33,328 bases of DNA, from contig JAHYYP010000016.1 of NCBI GenBank assembly GCA_019424905.1, positions 1-33,328 on the forward strand, in the 5' to 3' direction. Made by a program: the position numbers and the translations under genes. Positions 25,145 to 32,158 of this stretch are shown here, piece after piece (within the stretch, counting starts at the first letter, position 1; each line of letters starts with the position of its first letter). The notes beneath the pieces were generated by a model that saw only the letters and a list, made by a program, of their open reading frames with translations, ran no database searches and had not been told where the DNA came from. This stretch comes from Collinsella sp. (GTDB lineage Bacteria; Actinomycetota; Coriobacteriia; Coriobacteriales; Coriobacteriaceae).

Positions 25145-26071
25145 CTATGCCGGCTGACGGTCGAGGCACGCGTCCCACATTTGGTCGCGCTCCTCTTGGC
25201 TAATGCCCTTGAGTGTCTTGTCGATGAGCTTAAGCAGTTTGTCCGAGCCCTTGCGGCAGCCGACGTTTGCCGCGACCTCCTGCTTAAAGCCCTCGCCTTC
25301 GGCAAAATGAATGGGAACGATGCCCGGGTTTTGAGCCATATAGCCCTTCTCGTTCTCGGTGTTGTAGGTCACGGCGTCGCAGGTGCCCTGCAGCAGGTTC
25401 GAGAACACCGTGGGGACGGAGTCGACCGGGTTTTTGTGCACAACGCCCGGGATCTCGTCGATGACGGTGTCGAGCATGGTGTCCTTTTGGCCGAGCACCG
25501 TGGCACCGCTAAAGTCGCTAAGCTTGGTGGCGTTTTGGTAGGGCGAGCCCTCTTTTACGAATAGGCCAAAGTAGCCAATGAAGTACGGGTCGGAGAAGCC
25601 GACCGACTCTTCGCGCTCGGGCGTGGCGCTCATGCCGGCGATGATGAGGTCGATTTGGCCGTTGTTGAGCGAATCGATAAGGCCCGAAAAGCTCTGCTTG
25701 ACGGCAACGGGCTCGCCACCGAGGGCCTTGCAGACGATCTTGGCGATCTGCACGTCGTAGCCATCGGCATAGGCGCCCTGCACGTTGTCGATGGGGATGG
25801 TGTACTCGCTGGCTTCGGAAACCTGCCAGTTGTACGGGGCGTAGGCCGCCTCCATGCCAATGCGGATCTTATCCTTGCCGATAACGGAATCGGACAGGTC
25901 GTCGCGACCGCCACCCGTCGTGGGCTGAACTACTTCCAGCGTGGAGGGGCGCTGGCAACCGGCAAGTGCGCCGGCGACGACAGTAGCGCTCGCAGCGAGA
26001 GCGCTACCCAAAAAGATGCGACGGCTGCATATCGGCTGCGGATGCGCGTCGCGTTGATGGGGAGAATGCAT
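25145..26071 (-). CDS. amino-acid ABC transporter substrate-binding lipoprotein
   Basis: A solute-binding protein of SBP family 3 with 308 residues that captures an amino acid outside the membrane. The N terminus has SRRIFLGSALA (a twin-arginine-like start) and a lipobox LAGC with Cys39 as the lipid anchor. The mature part contains IRIGMEAAYAPYNW, YDVQIAKIVCKALG, DLIIAGMSATPEREESVGFSDPY and KGSDKLLKLIDKTL, typical of the cluster. I start at the ATG at 26071, with GGGAAGG upstream. It is first in the operon. The ligand cannot be named from sequence. Confidence 0.92.
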   Translation of the reverse strand: MHSPHQRDAHPQPICSRRIFLGSALAASATVVAGALAGCQRPSTLEVVQPTTGGGRDDLSDSVIGKDKIRIGMEAAYAPYNWQVSEASEYTIPIDNVQGAYADGYDVQIAKIVCKALGGEPVAVKQSFSGLIDSLNNGQIDLIIAGMSATPEREESVGFSDPYFIGYFGLFVKEGSPYQNATKLSDFSGATVLGQKDTMLDTVIDEIPGVVHKNPVDSVPTVFSNLLQGTCDAVTYNTENEKGYMAQNPGIVPIHFAEGEGFKQEVAANVGCRKGSDKLLKLIDKTLKGISQEERDQMWDACLDRQPA

Positions 26072-26138
26072 AATCTGCCTTCCCTGTTGAATCGTATGCT
26101 GACGACTTAACAGGATACCGCTCAGCGCTACCTCCAGC

Positions 26139-26162
26139 AAATGCATATATAAATGCATATAT
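26139..26162. repeat. tandem 12-bp repeat upstream of the amino-acid importer
   Basis: AAATGCATATAT occurs twice back to back. TGCATATATGCA within it is a palindrome. It lies 68-91 bases before the binding-protein start on the minus strand, where a promoter and operator are expected. Confidence 0.5.
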
Positions 26163-26189
26163 GCAAGTTTACGAACTGAAAACGATTGA

Positions 26190-26245
26190 TAGTCGTTGGA
26201 GACGTTCTTAAACGACTAGTCAAACAAGAACGTCCCCAACGACTA
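26190..26245. repeat. hairpin repeat, AAGAACGTCCCCAA family, copy 1
   Basis: TAGTCGTTGGAGACGTTCTT pairs with AAGAACGTCCCCAACGACTA with one mismatch around a 16-base loop. It lies 19 bases after the epimerase stop on the minus strand and recurs at 33105-33162. It may help end transcripts although no T run is present. Confidence 0.7.
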
Positions 26246-26264
26246 GTCCCAGGTATGCAGCCTG

Positions 26265-27158
26265 TTAAAGCAGAGTAACGCTAAAGCTGCGAACATCCGT
26301 CTCGCCGGGAGCCAAGGTGATGGTGTTGACCTTGTGCTCAAAGACGTCGTCCTCGGTGTCCATGGTGGTGTGACCGGTCCAGGGCTCGAGCGCCACAAAC
26401 GGGGCGTCGTTGGCGGCAGACCACACGCCAATGTACTTAAAGCCCTCAAAGTCGATCTTGACGCCGTGGCCCGACTTGCGGCCGCGCAGCGTGAGCGTGG
26501 AGCCCGGGGTATCGGTGAACATGATGGCGTCGTTATCGAAGCTGCGGTGCGTGATGGGCAGCACGTCCGAGTTATCGGGAGCCTTGTAACTGCCCTCGAA
26601 CGTCATAAGACCGTCGGGCGTGATGATGGGAGCCTCATTAGTCCAAGCCTCGGTAAACGCCAGCTCGTAATCCTCGAATGCCTCGTCCTCGGCACCGGGA
26701 GCCGGTACGTTAAACGCGGGGTGGCCGCCCACCGAGAACGGCAGGTCCACGTCGCCGGTATTGGTGACGGCAAAGGTCTGGGTAAGTGTGGCGTCACCAG
26801 TCAGGGCATAGGTCATGTTGAGCTTAAAGTGGAACGGGAACGCCTTGAGCGACTCGGGCGTGTCGGTGATCTCGTACGTTACCGAGGAGCCGTCCTCCGA
26901 AACCTCGACCAGCTTGTGTTCGACGATGCGCGCGAGTCCGTGGCGCGGCATCTCGCAGGTGCCGGCCGCAGACGTCGCCGTGTTGTTGCGCAGCGAGCCC
27001 ACAATGGGGAACAGGATGGGCGCATGCTTGCCCCAAAAGGCGGGGTCGCCCTGCCACAGATACTCGTTGCCGTTGAGGGCAAGGCTCGTGAGCTGGGCAC
27101 CCATGGAATCGATGGCCGCGGTGAGGCCGCCGCGCTTGATGGTAGTGACAGTAGACAT
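26265..27158 (-). CDS. aldose 1-epimerase family protein (LacX-like)
   Basis: A galactose-mutarotase-fold protein of 297 residues. The family interconverts alpha and beta anomers of sugars or sugar phosphates. Visible features are the N-terminal beta-rich GGLTAAIDSMGAQLTSL, the substrate-contact PRHGLAR, the VGGHPAFNVP with its central His, and VALEPWTGH with the late glutamate. It is closer to the LacX group than to GalM by its overall pattern. I start at the ATG at 27158, with TTGGAGGAAG upstream. It stands alone between repeats and the unknown membrane protein. The sugar is unknown. Confidence 0.85.
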   Translation of the reverse strand: MSTVTTIKRGGLTAAIDSMGAQLTSLALNGNEYLWQGDPAFWGKHAPILFPIVGSLRNNTATSAAGTCEMPRHGLARIVEHKLVEVSEDGSSVTYEITDTPESLKAFPFHFKLNMTYALTGDATLTQTFAVTNTGDVDLPFSVGGHPAFNVPAPGAEDEAFEDYELAFTEAWTNEAPIITPDGLMTFEGSYKAPDNSDVLPITHRSFDNDAIMFTDTPGSTLTLRGRKSGHGVKIDFEGFKYIGVWSAANDAPFVALEPWTGHTTMDTEDDVFEHKVNTITLAPGETDVRSFSVTLL

Positions 27159-27271
27159 GCTACTTCCTCCAAAAGTAAACAATAGTGTCGAGGGCTATTG
27201 TCCCACTCTTGGCGGCGGGACGGGACGGCAGGCGATTATTGAGTAGCCATAGCGGAATGAGCGGCGAGTGC

Positions 27272-28141
27272 CTACTGGGTATCCACGTAAAGGTCGAACC
27301 TGCCCTGCGGTGTGGTGTCGACCGTGTCGGGCGCCTGTGAGTTAAAGCTCACGGGGACCATGCGCTTTGAGGCACGGAAGCGCGTGCCGTCGGTGGCGAC
27401 GGGCGGTTCATCGACGGTGAGCTCGTAGTCGCCGGGCTTAAGTTCGATGCCGTCACCAGCGGAATTGACGTATTGATACTCGTCAATCGTCTGCCCTTTG
27501 AGCGTACGCCCCACGATGTGGATGAGCATTTGGCTGTCGCCACGCGCGGTGTCCCACGTCGCGCCGTCCTTGACCTCGACCGACACATGTACCGAGCGCG
27601 TGCGGCCGAGCGATTGCTCGATAGACATCTCGACCTTGGCGGCGTCTTTTCGCTGTTGTTCAACATGGCTCCAGACGTTTCCAATTACCGAGCATGCGAT
27701 AACGCCGGCCATGAAGGCGATAAGGATGGGGCCGAGCGGAGAACGGCGGCCCGCGTCTTCCTCACGAGCCAGGTCGGGGCGATGTGTGGGCGCAGGCGCC
27801 TGGGCGCCTTGCGCGGGCACGTCGAGAATGCTGAAGGATGCCGTGCTGTCGGGGTCGATGGTGTGACGCGGCTGCGGGATCTTTGCCGGCGAGATGGACA
27901 TGTCGGCTGGCTCGCCGAGCGTGGCCGTAGCGTCGGCCTTGGCCTCGTCTGCCTCGGCCTGGGCCCAAGCTTGTTCGAAGGTCAGGGGCTCGACGGGGTC
28001 GAGGGCGGCGTCCGAATCGGCGGCGACGTCGTTGCCGGTCTCGTCCTCGTCGCTCGACACGTCACGCGGCATGGGCTCGTCCCACTCCTCGTCCGGAGCC
28101 TCACCCTCGCTATACCACCATTCAAAGTTATCGATATCCAT
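27272..28141 (-). CDS. hypothetical single-pass membrane protein with acidic N terminus
   Basis: I do not recognise this 289-residue protein. The first 130 residues are acidic and low in complexity (opening MDIDNFEWWYSEGEAPDEEW), probably disordered and cytoplasmic. One membrane helix follows (about 136-157, LGPILIAFMAGVIACSVIG). The remaining 130 residues look like a beta-rich extracellular domain (SVHVSVEVKDG, IELKPGDYELTVDEPP, PQGRFDLYVDTQ). The start ATG follows AAGGGG. It is divergent from the MFS gene. Its layout resembles envelope-stress or anti-sigma-like anchored proteins only in outline; no function is proposed. Confidence 0.75.
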   Translation of the reverse strand: MDIDNFEWWYSEGEAPDEEWDEPMPRDVSSDEDETGNDVAADSDAALDPVEPLTFEQAWAQAEADEAKADATATLGEPADMSISPAKIPQPRHTIDPDSTASFSILDVPAQGAQAPAPTHRPDLAREEDAGRRSPLGPILIAFMAGVIACSVIGNVWSHVEQQRKDAAKVEMSIEQSLGRTRSVHVSVEVKDGATWDTARGDSQMLIHIVGRTLKGQTIDEYQYVNSAGDGIELKPGDYELTVDEPPVATDGTRFRASKRMVPVSFNSQAPDTVDTTPQGRFDLYVDTQ

Positions 28142-28227
28142 ACGGGGCGCCCCTTAGGCCTCGCAAATAAACACTCGCTAGTCTTATACCCCCAGACGGC
28201 ACGGCAGCTCGCCGGCACAGATAGGAA

Positions 28228-28290
28228 AACCATCACAACATTCGACGTTTTTCCTCGATTTCGAGATTTTCGCCGAATGTTGTGACGGTT
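28228..28290. repeat. long imperfect hairpin upstream of the MFS gene
   Basis: Arms of 17 bases (28228-28244, ending CACAACATTCG, and 28274-28290) pair with one mismatch that becomes a wobble in minus-strand RNA; CTCGA/TCGAG forms an inner hairpin. A GTGACAAAG palindrome follows 21 bases later, the same arrangement seen at 30173-30272. Confidence 0.65.
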
Positions 28291-28311
28291 TGGGCGACCG
28301 GCCGGCAGCGC

Positions 28312-28344
28312 AATGTGACAAAGAGACTGTCCCTTTGTCACATT
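28312..28344. repeat. GTGACAAAGGGAC palindrome, copy 2
   Basis: AATGTGACAAAGAGAC and GTCCCTTTGTCACATT flank one central T; one arm position is mismatched. It lies 57 bases before the chosen MFS start and would be translated if the in-frame upstream ATG (28282) were used. Confidence 0.75.
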
Positions 28345-28401
28345 CTGCTAGAGTTGCAGGGATTGAATCTCGCTTATTCATGCGACATTGGAGTGACAAC
28401 C

Positions 28402-29643
28402 TTGACCGCCGCAACCACGCCTAAAAGTAAGTCAACCGCCGCCGCGCTCTCCCCTGCGCGCACCAAGCTCTGCCTGGCGCTGCTCGTGCTGTTGGGATTC
28501 TCGCTCGGCTGCTCCGAGTTCGTGGTCATCGGCATCGAAAGCGACTTGGCAACGGAACTCGGCGTATCGCTTGCCACCGCAGGCCAACTTATTAGCGTGT
28601 TTGCGCTTGTCTACGCCATCGCGACGCCAGTGCTTGCGCTCAGCACGGGGCGTTTTCGCCGCTACCAGCTGCTCGTGTGCTACAGCATCGTCTTTGTGCT
28701 CGGCAATTTGGTTATGGCGCTGGCGCCCAACTTTCAAGTGCTGTTTATCTCGCGTATTGTCCTGGGCTCCGTCTCGGGTGCGCTGCTCGCCGTGGGCGTA
28801 ACGTACATCCCTGAGCTGCTGTCCCCGCAGCAGACCTCACTCGCCATCTCGGTAGTGTACGGCGCGTTTTCCGTGGCAATGGTCTTTGTCACTTCGATCG
28901 GCAAGTTTGTGGCCGACACGCTCGACTGGCACGTGGCCATGTACGGCACGCTGACCTTTGCCGTTCTGATCTGCGGAGCGCTCGTGGCGTTTATGCCGCG
29001 CGCTGGGCAAACCGACGAGCCCGCCACTTTTCGCGAACAGGCGGGTCTACTACGCGAGCCGAGCATCATCACCGGCATGCTCATCTTTTTGTTTGGCGTG
29101 GGGTCGGTCTACGTTTTTTACGGCTACGTGACGCCTTATCTTGAGCAGGTGCTGGGCATGGGCACGGTCGAAGCCAGTACCACGCTCATGGCCTACGGCG
29201 TGTTCTGCCTGATCTCGAACATCCTGGGCGGATGGATCGATGCGCGCTTTGGCATGAAGGCGCTACTCGTGACGTTTGTGCTGCAGGCTGCAGCGTTACT
29301 CGGACTGTTTGCTGTGGGCGGCACCATGCCGCTCGCGCTGGTCTTTGTCTTTAGCCTGGCGCTGCTCATGTACCTGTTCTCGGTGTCGTGCATCACGCAC
29401 TTTATGGACGTGGCACGCAGCCGCCATCCCAAGTCGATGGTACTCGCAAGTTCGGTTGAGCCCATGGCGTTTAACGTCGGCATCTCGTTTGGCACCGCAG
29501 TGGGCGGCGCCGTGGTAAGCAGCGTTGGCATTGCATATGTAGGCGCGGTCGGTGCCGTGTTCTCGCTTGTGGCCTGGGCGCTCACGCTGGTGACGATTAA
29601 GTTGGCTCGCTGGGAACGCAAGAGGACGATGGCGCAGGCGTAG
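28402..29643 (+). CDS. MFS transporter, AraJ/drug-efflux type
   Basis: A DHA1-like major facilitator of 413 residues with twelve predicted membrane helices, likely a proton-coupled exporter of sugars, arabinose-like compounds or drugs. The first helix GFSLGCSEFVVIGIESDLATELGVS and the loop motif STGRFRRYQ (motif A equivalent) resemble AraJ and chloramphenicol-efflux proteins. The best start is TTG at 28402 with GGAG 8 bases upstream; the ATG at 28282 would add 40 residues that run through a palindromic repeat, so I reject it. It is followed by a phosphatase gene 45 bases later. The substrate is unknown. Confidence 0.87.
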   Translation: MTAATTPKSKSTAAALSPARTKLCLALLVLLGFSLGCSEFVVIGIESDLATELGVSLATAGQLISVFALVYAIATPVLALSTGRFRRYQLLVCYSIVFVLGNLVMALAPNFQVLFISRIVLGSVSGALLAVGVTYIPELLSPQQTSLAISVVYGAFSVAMVFVTSIGKFVADTLDWHVAMYGTLTFAVLICGALVAFMPRAGQTDEPATFREQAGLLREPSIITGMLIFLFGVGSVYVFYGYVTPYLEQVLGMGTVEASTTLMAYGVFCLISNILGGWIDARFGMKALLVTFVLQAAALLGLFAVGGTMPLALVFVFSLALLMYLFSVSCITHFMDVARSRHPKSMVLASSVEPMAFNVGISFGTAVGGAVVSSVGIAYVGAVGAVFSLVAWALTLVTIKLARWERKRTMAQA

Positions 29644-29688
29644 ATGCGATACTCGAGCTCGATGATGGCGATCGAAAGGAAACCGCAT

Positions 29689-30135
29689 ATGCAACGTGTA
29701 CTGTTTATCTGCCATGGGAACATCTGTCGCTCGACGATGGCTGAGTCCGTGTTTACCGAGCTGGTGCGGCGCGCCGGGCGCGCGGGCGAGTTTGTCATTG
29801 ACTCCGCTGCGACCTCAACTGAGGAGATCGGCAACCCGCCGCATCATGGCACGGTCGCCAAGCTGCGTGAAGTCGGGATTCCCGTCGTTGCGCACCGTGC
29901 CCGCCAGGTGCGTCGCGCGGAGTATGGCGACTGGGACCACATTGTCTATATGGACGACGAGAACGCCCGCGGCCTGCGGCGCATCTTTGGCGACGACCCC
30001 GACGGCAAGGTTACACGCTTGCTCGATTGGACCGAGCGCCCCGGTGACGTGGCCGATCCCTGGTACACCGGCAACTTCGATGTCACCTACCGCGACGTGC
30101 TCGACGGTTGCACCGCTATGCTCGAGCAACTGTAG
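29689..30135 (+). CDS. low-molecular-weight protein tyrosine phosphatase
   Basis: A 148-residue cytosolic phosphatase. The P-loop C-x5-R-S is CHGNICRS (Cys8 to Ser15), close to the N terminus as in the family, and the general acid is Asp123 in ADPWYTG. Length matches. In Gram-positives such enzymes counter BY-kinases in capsule or exopolysaccharide control, but no kinase or polysaccharide gene is nearby. I start at the ATG at 29689 with GAAAGG upstream. It is probably cotranscribed with the MFS gene. Confidence 0.92.
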   Translation: MQRVLFICHGNICRSTMAESVFTELVRRAGRAGEFVIDSAATSTEEIGNPPHHGTVAKLREVGIPVVAHRARQVRRAEYGDWDHIVYMDDENARGLRRIFGDDPDGKVTRLLDWTERPGDVADPWYTGNFDVTYRDVLDGCTAMLEQL

Positions 30136-30172
30136 ACAAGCGAGGTCGCGAGCCACGTCTCCGGCGCGAAAC

Positions 30173-30236
30173 GAGCGTGGGTTTTCTCCCACTTTGAGCG
30201 CTCGAGTGCGCTCTAAACGGGAGAAAATCCACGCTC
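30173..30236. repeat. long imperfect hairpin after the phosphatase gene
   Basis: Arms of 18 bases (GAGCGTGGGTTTTCTCCC and GGGAGAAAATCCACGCTC, one G-T wobble) enclose a second hairpin GAGCGC/GCGCTC. It starts 37 bases after the phosphatase stop and may act as a transcript end between the convergent genes. A palindrome follows 3 bases later. Confidence 0.7.
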
Positions 30237-30239
30237 ATG

Positions 30240-30272
30240 AATGTGACAAAGGGACTGCCCCTTTGCCACATC
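30240..30272. repeat. GTGACAAAGGGAC palindrome, copy 3
   Basis: AATGTGACAAAGGGAC, one central T, then GCCCCTTTGCCACATC; three positions of the right arm have drifted from perfect complementarity. It lies 11 bases after the stop of the minus-strand ATPase gene. Confidence 0.7.
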
Positions 30273-30283
30273 CGGGACTGGCC

Positions 30284-31645
30284 CTAGACCGGCTTGACCT
30301 CCAGCTTTATCCCCTCGGCGCAGGAGTCGCCCAAAACATCCGAAAGGGCCCAGGTCGCATATAGCGGCAAATAGAGAACCGCTCCGTTGCGCTCAACGTT
30401 GCCTCTCGAGAAAACAATCCCGAGCCTTACGCCATATTCAGCCGTATCAAGCACATGACCGAGCGCAGCGTGCGCGTGGTAATAGGAGCCCGATTTAACC
30501 TCGATCGGAACAGCCGTCCCATCCGGCCCATCGACCACAAAGTCCACTTCACCGCGCTTTTTTGTCTGATAGTAGTAAAGCTGGCGATTTTGGGCAGCCA
30601 GCTGCTGGGCCACCACGTTTTCGTAAATGCCGCCCAGATTGGGCTCCTTGCTATCAAGATACGCCGCTTGGGCGACTCCAACGGGGTAGCGCGCCATCAA
30701 CATGCCCGTATCCGATTGGTATAGCTTGAACTGCGATGGCCGTGCCGTCTTGAGCAGGGGCGACTTTGGCTCGGTTACGATATCGGCTTTGAGAGCAACG
30801 CCGGCATCGACAAGCCAGACAAAATCTCGCTGGTACTTCTCATAATGCGCCTTGGGGTCAATGGAATTGAGCACGAAACGCTTGTGTTCGCCCTCAAGCA
30901 TAATGGGGAGCTGATCGTAGATGCTCTGCACCTGAAGGGCACGCCCGCTTGCATACTTGGAAATATCCCGTCGGTACTGTTCGTTGAGCTCGGACTGTAG
31001 CTGACGAACAGAGGCAAGGTCGCCCTGCGTGTCAAGGAAACGCTGCACGACCTCCGGCATTCCGCCGACAACGGTATAGGTCCTGAAGTTTGCCATCATC
31101 GCGTCATGAATGTAATCAGGAATGGGCCTCTCGCTGATACACGCGTCACGTATCGTTTGGCGAGCCCCCTCGCTCACCCCGGTTGCCCAGCAAAACTCCT
31201 CAAAATCGAGCGGGAACATCCTAAGCTCGTGGACATACCCCACGGGATAGGACCTGACGCCCTTGAACTGGGTCCCGAGCATTGACCCCGAAAACGCCCA
31301 GCGGCACCTCCCGTCCTCTACAAGGAACTTTGCCATCGTCATGATGTCGGGGGCCTCTTGGACCTCATCGATAAACACGAGCGTTTTGCCTGGTGCAATC
31401 GACTTTCCCGAAAGAAGCGTCACCCTGCTGATGAAATCATCGGCATTCCGCGCCTCGAGAAGAGCATCTTTTGCCTGGCGATTTTCCATGAGATTGAGCT
31501 CGATGTAGGTTGCATGGCTGGCTTTGCCAAATGCGCGAATCGAATAGCTTTTGCCGATCTGGCGAGAACCCGTGATGAATAAGGCCTTTTGCTCGGCAGA
31601 CTTCAGCCAACGCTCCAGCTCTGCCGCTATTTTCCTGCGCAGCAT
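30284..31645 (-). CDS. ATPase with AAA_14 and DUF4143 domains
   Basis: A 453-residue member of a widespread, poorly understood family of stand-alone ATPases. The N-terminal AAA+ domain has Walker A GSRQIGKS (26-33) and Walker B LVFIDEVQEAP (89-99). The C-terminal DUF4143 region contains an E-x-D then E-V-K pattern (GEVDFVVDG then VPIEVKSGS), the outline of a PD-(D/E)xK nuclease-like fold. I start at the ATG at 31645, with GAGGGGAG upstream. Three phased repeats lie in its 5' region. No partner gene is adjacent. Some relatives are discussed as selfish or defence-linked genes, but nothing here proves either. Confidence 0.88.
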   Translation of the reverse strand: MLRRKIAAELERWLKSAEQKALFITGSRQIGKSYSIRAFGKASHATYIELNLMENRQAKDALLEARNADDFISRVTLLSGKSIAPGKTLVFIDEVQEAPDIMTMAKFLVEDGRCRWAFSGSMLGTQFKGVRSYPVGYVHELRMFPLDFEEFCWATGVSEGARQTIRDACISERPIPDYIHDAMMANFRTYTVVGGMPEVVQRFLDTQGDLASVRQLQSELNEQYRRDISKYASGRALQVQSIYDQLPIMLEGEHKRFVLNSIDPKAHYEKYQRDFVWLVDAGVALKADIVTEPKSPLLKTARPSQFKLYQSDTGMLMARYPVGVAQAAYLDSKEPNLGGIYENVVAQQLAAQNRQLYYYQTKKRGEVDFVVDGPDGTAVPIEVKSGSYYHAHAALGHVLDTAEYGVRLGIVFSRGNVERNGAVLYLPLYATWALSDVLGDSCAEGIKLEVKPV

Positions 31646-31669
31646 AGGCTCTCCCCTCAGTGTCATCAA

Positions 31670-31755
31670 ATGAAATGCAAAGTTTTATGCGCTTAATTAT
31701 CGATGAAATGTAGGATTTTTAGAACCTAAAATCGGATGAAATGCAGAGATTTAGG
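31670..31755. repeat. three direct repeats at exact 33-bp spacing
   Basis: ATGAAATG starts at 31670, 31703 and 31736. The 20-base units (ATGAAATGCAAAGTTTTATG, ATGAAATGTAGGATTTTTAG, ATGAAATGCAGAGATTTAGG) are related and the spacers are AT-rich. They lie 25-110 bases before the ATPase start, so they overlap its promoter region. A regulatory binding array, possibly autoregulatory, is inferred. Confidence 0.7.
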
Positions 31756-31787
31756 ATTATAAGCAAAAAGAAGGGGCAGCCCCGGCG

Positions 31788-31820
31788 AATGTGACAAAGG
31801 GACTGTCCCTTTGTCACATT
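31788..31820. repeat. GTGACAAAGGGAC palindrome, copy 4 (perfect)
   Basis: AATGTGACAAAGGGAC, central T, GTCCCTTTGTCACATT: a perfect 16-bp-armed palindrome. It ends 8 bases after the stop of the TIGR04076-like gene on the minus strand. Confidence 0.8.
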
Positions 31821-31828
31821 GCGCTCGA

Positions 31829-32158
31829 CTACTCGTCGACGATCTCGGCAAGCCAGACGTTCAGCGTATCGACCTCGGGGCAGCAGAACTTTGCCGTGCC
31901 GGGCTCGTTGCCAGGCACGGTTCCGCCATAGCGCAGGATATCGATATAGGGAAAGCCCACATGGCAGGCCATAGCGCACATCTTGCCGCGGTCTCGGTCG
32001 AAGTCAAAGACGTCGCCCGGCTTGTGACCATGGTGGCAGCGGCACGCACCCAGCTGGTCCACGCAGCTCACGCGGATACGCGGACGCTTGCCACGCGGCG
32101 CGCCGAGCGGCTTGTTCTCGCCCGCAGGCTTGACGCCGCCCTCATCAGCATTACTCAT
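31829..32158 (-). CDS. small Cys-rich protein, TIGR04076-like
   Basis: A 109-residue protein of uncharacterised function. Cysteines and histidines are arranged as C-x7-CRCHHGHKPGD near the middle, MCAMACH after it and FCCP near the end, and the order fits the family TIGR04076 as I remember it. Metal binding is a reasonable inference. The N terminus is polar and basic, without membrane segments. I use the ATG at 32158, which overlaps the end of the kinase gene by 8 bases; its ribosome site is weak, so translational coupling is likely. A TTG two codons upstream is an alternative. Confidence 0.7.
   Translation of the reverse strand: MSNADEGGVKPAGENKPLGAPRGKRPRIRVSCVDQLGACRCHHGHKPGDVFDFDRDRGKMCAMACHVGFPYIDILRYGGTVPGNEPGTAKFCCPEVDTLNVWLAEIVDE

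Noticed and set aside
23582..25564. Plus-strand open frame of 660 codons opposite the ABC operon
   Set aside because: It spans three real minus-strand genes and has no motif of its own.
28282..28401. ATG at 28282 as the MFS start
   Set aside because: It would translate the palindromic repeat at 28312-28344 and add 40 residues unlike the family; the TTG at 28402 has a proper GGAG.
31670..31755. CRISPR array
   Set aside because: Only three imperfect 20-base units with 13-base spacers and no cas genes; the direct repeats fit an operator array better.
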